From Acidobacteriota bacterium (GTDB lineage Bacteria > Acidobacteriota > Terriglobia > Acidiferrales > 2-02-FULL-67-57), in contig JACPRL010000076.1 of the NCBI GenBank assembly GCA_016189965.1, positions 1-5,351 on the forward strand: a stretch of DNA of 5,351 nt, written 5' to 3'. Positions 5,090-5,351 of the stretch are shown in pieces. The notes under the pieces were generated by a model. It saw nothing but the letters and a program-made list of their open reading frames with translations, searched no databases and was not told the DNA's origin. The position numbers and the translations under genes are program-made. The first letter of the stretch is position 1. Every line of letters begins with the position of its first letter.

Positions 5090-5130
5090 GCTCGCGACCC
5101 GCCACCTGCGACTCGGGGCTCGCGACCCGC
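5090..5130. repeat. Pair of 13-bp direct repeats next to the TPR promoter
   Basis: GCTCGCGACCCGC occurs at 5090-5102 and again at 5118-5130, a 28-bp period, with a central TCGCGA palindrome in each. The nearer copy ends one base from the -35 box. They may be activator sites, or part of a simple GCGACCCGCGACTCG-type dispersed repeat. Confidence 0.6.
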
Positions 5131-5186
5131 GAATCCCCCCAGGGCGCCGCCGCCGCGGGGGAGGGGTGACCCTAGGGGGGCGACCT

Positions 5187-5220
5187 GACACGGCGTGGCA
5201 GGCCACCTACACGGCGTGTC
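5187..5220. repeat. Inverted and direct repeat around ACACGGCGTG
   Basis: ACACGGCGTG appears twice as a direct repeat (5188-5197, 5209-5218). The same segment forms an inverted repeat, GACACG (5187-5192) with CGTGTC (5215-5220), enclosing an inner hairpin GTGGC-AG-GCCAC (5195-5206). No T-run follows. Confidence 0.55.
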
Positions 5221-5272
5221 CGAGGGGGTCTAGGAGCGCTCCCCGACCGCCTCGGCCCGCCCTTGCGCGCCG

Positions 5273-5304
5273 CCCGTCGCCGTTTGGCGGTCGCGGGTGA
5301 CGGG
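5273..5304. repeat. Hairpin CCCGTC ... GACGGG
   Basis: CCCGTC (5273-5278) pairs with GACGGG (5299-5304), with an inner GCC-GTTT-GGC hairpin (5279-5288). It lies in the gene-free right end of the window. Confidence 0.45.
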
Positions 5305-5314
5305 TCGCCAGCCT

Positions 5315-5342
5315 GCCCGCCGTAGCTTCAGCGAAGGCGGGC
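5315..5342. repeat. GCCCGCCGTAGCTTCAGCGAAGGCGGGC-type interspersed hairpin
   Basis: GCCCGCC (5315-5321) pairs exactly with GGCGGGC (5336-5342); inside, TTC (5327-5329) can pair with GAA (5333-5335). I recognise the core as a dispersed palindrome seen in many environmental bacterial genomes (recollection, not searched). The element may be complete, as 9 bases of the window follow it. Confidence 0.65.
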
Positions 5343-5351
5343 CACCGGCAC

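Larger units (their letters stand above)
5089..5351. other. Gene-free GC-rich region upstream of the TPR gene
   Basis: No credible coding region is seen on either strand; the open frames here translate to Arg/Pro/Gly-rich strings with no family pattern. The stretch holds the direct and inverted repeats listed separately and a G/C-only patch around 5135-5165. No tRNA, riboswitch or terminator with a T-run was found. Confidence 0.6.

Noticed and set aside
5090..5130. CRISPR array
   Set aside because: Only two 13-bp copies with a 15-bp interval, in a low-complexity GC-rich context and without cas genes.
1303..5169. A 1288-codon open frame on the plus strand opposite the thiamine, membrane-protein and TPR genes
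   Set aside because: It is a shadow. All three minus-strand genes lie in the same register, so each antisense codon is the exact complement of a sense codon, and antisense stops would need TTA, CTA or TCA sense codons, which are rare in GC-rich genes. Their own stops (TAG, TAG, TGA) read as CTA, CTA and TCA on this strand. The product is Gly/Arg/Val-rich with no family pattern and runs through intergenic repeats.
5082..5300. A 72-codon plus-strand open frame at the right end
   Set aside because: It is Arg/Pro-rich, crosses several repeats and the promoter, and has no recognisable domain.

Overview
This is a GC-rich bacterial window with five genes and an unusual density of short palindromic and direct repeats in nearly every gap. 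The repeat at 1118-1217, whose spurious translation contains VIPSEARNL, is of a type I associate with Acidobacteriota and similar environmental genomes. Together with the high GC and the long cytoplasmic TPR protein, this points to an acidobacterium or a metagenomic relative. That assignment is inference.

Layout. Positions 1-405 (+) hold the 3' part of a GNAT acetyltransferase gene running in from the left; both its visible 5' end and its 3' end are made of repeat-like DNA. Converging on it (-) is a two-gene type II toxin-antitoxin operon: a ribbon-helix-helix antitoxin (669-923) followed by a RelE/ParE toxin (427-672), joined by an ATGA overlap and served by a clear promoter at 943-972. Positions 982-1320 have no gene but carry a MITE-like nested-palindrome element (1086-1247) and a perfect 20-bp palindrome touching the next stop codon. 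Then, all on the minus strand, come a ThiE/TenI-family thiamine enzyme (1321-2010), a repeat-filled gap (2011-2196), a 90-residue membrane protein of unknown function (2197-2469) and an 847-residue TPR protein (2482-5025). The TPR gene has its own -35/-10 promoter at 5059-5088. The last 260 bases are non-coding and full of hairpins and direct repeats.

How the genes work together. The TPR gene and the small membrane protein are 12 nt apart and probably co-transcribed, suggesting a scaffold with a membrane partner. The thiamine gene may be read through from them or expressed separately; no TPP riboswitch was seen. The toxin-antitoxin pair is a self-contained autoregulated unit. I found no CRISPR array, RNA gene, transposase or clearly new defence system. 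The most notable features are repeat DNA at both visible ends of the GNAT coding region, the promoter-overlapping false start of the antitoxin, the 20-bp palindrome, the ThiE/TenI ambiguity and the TPR/membrane-protein pair.
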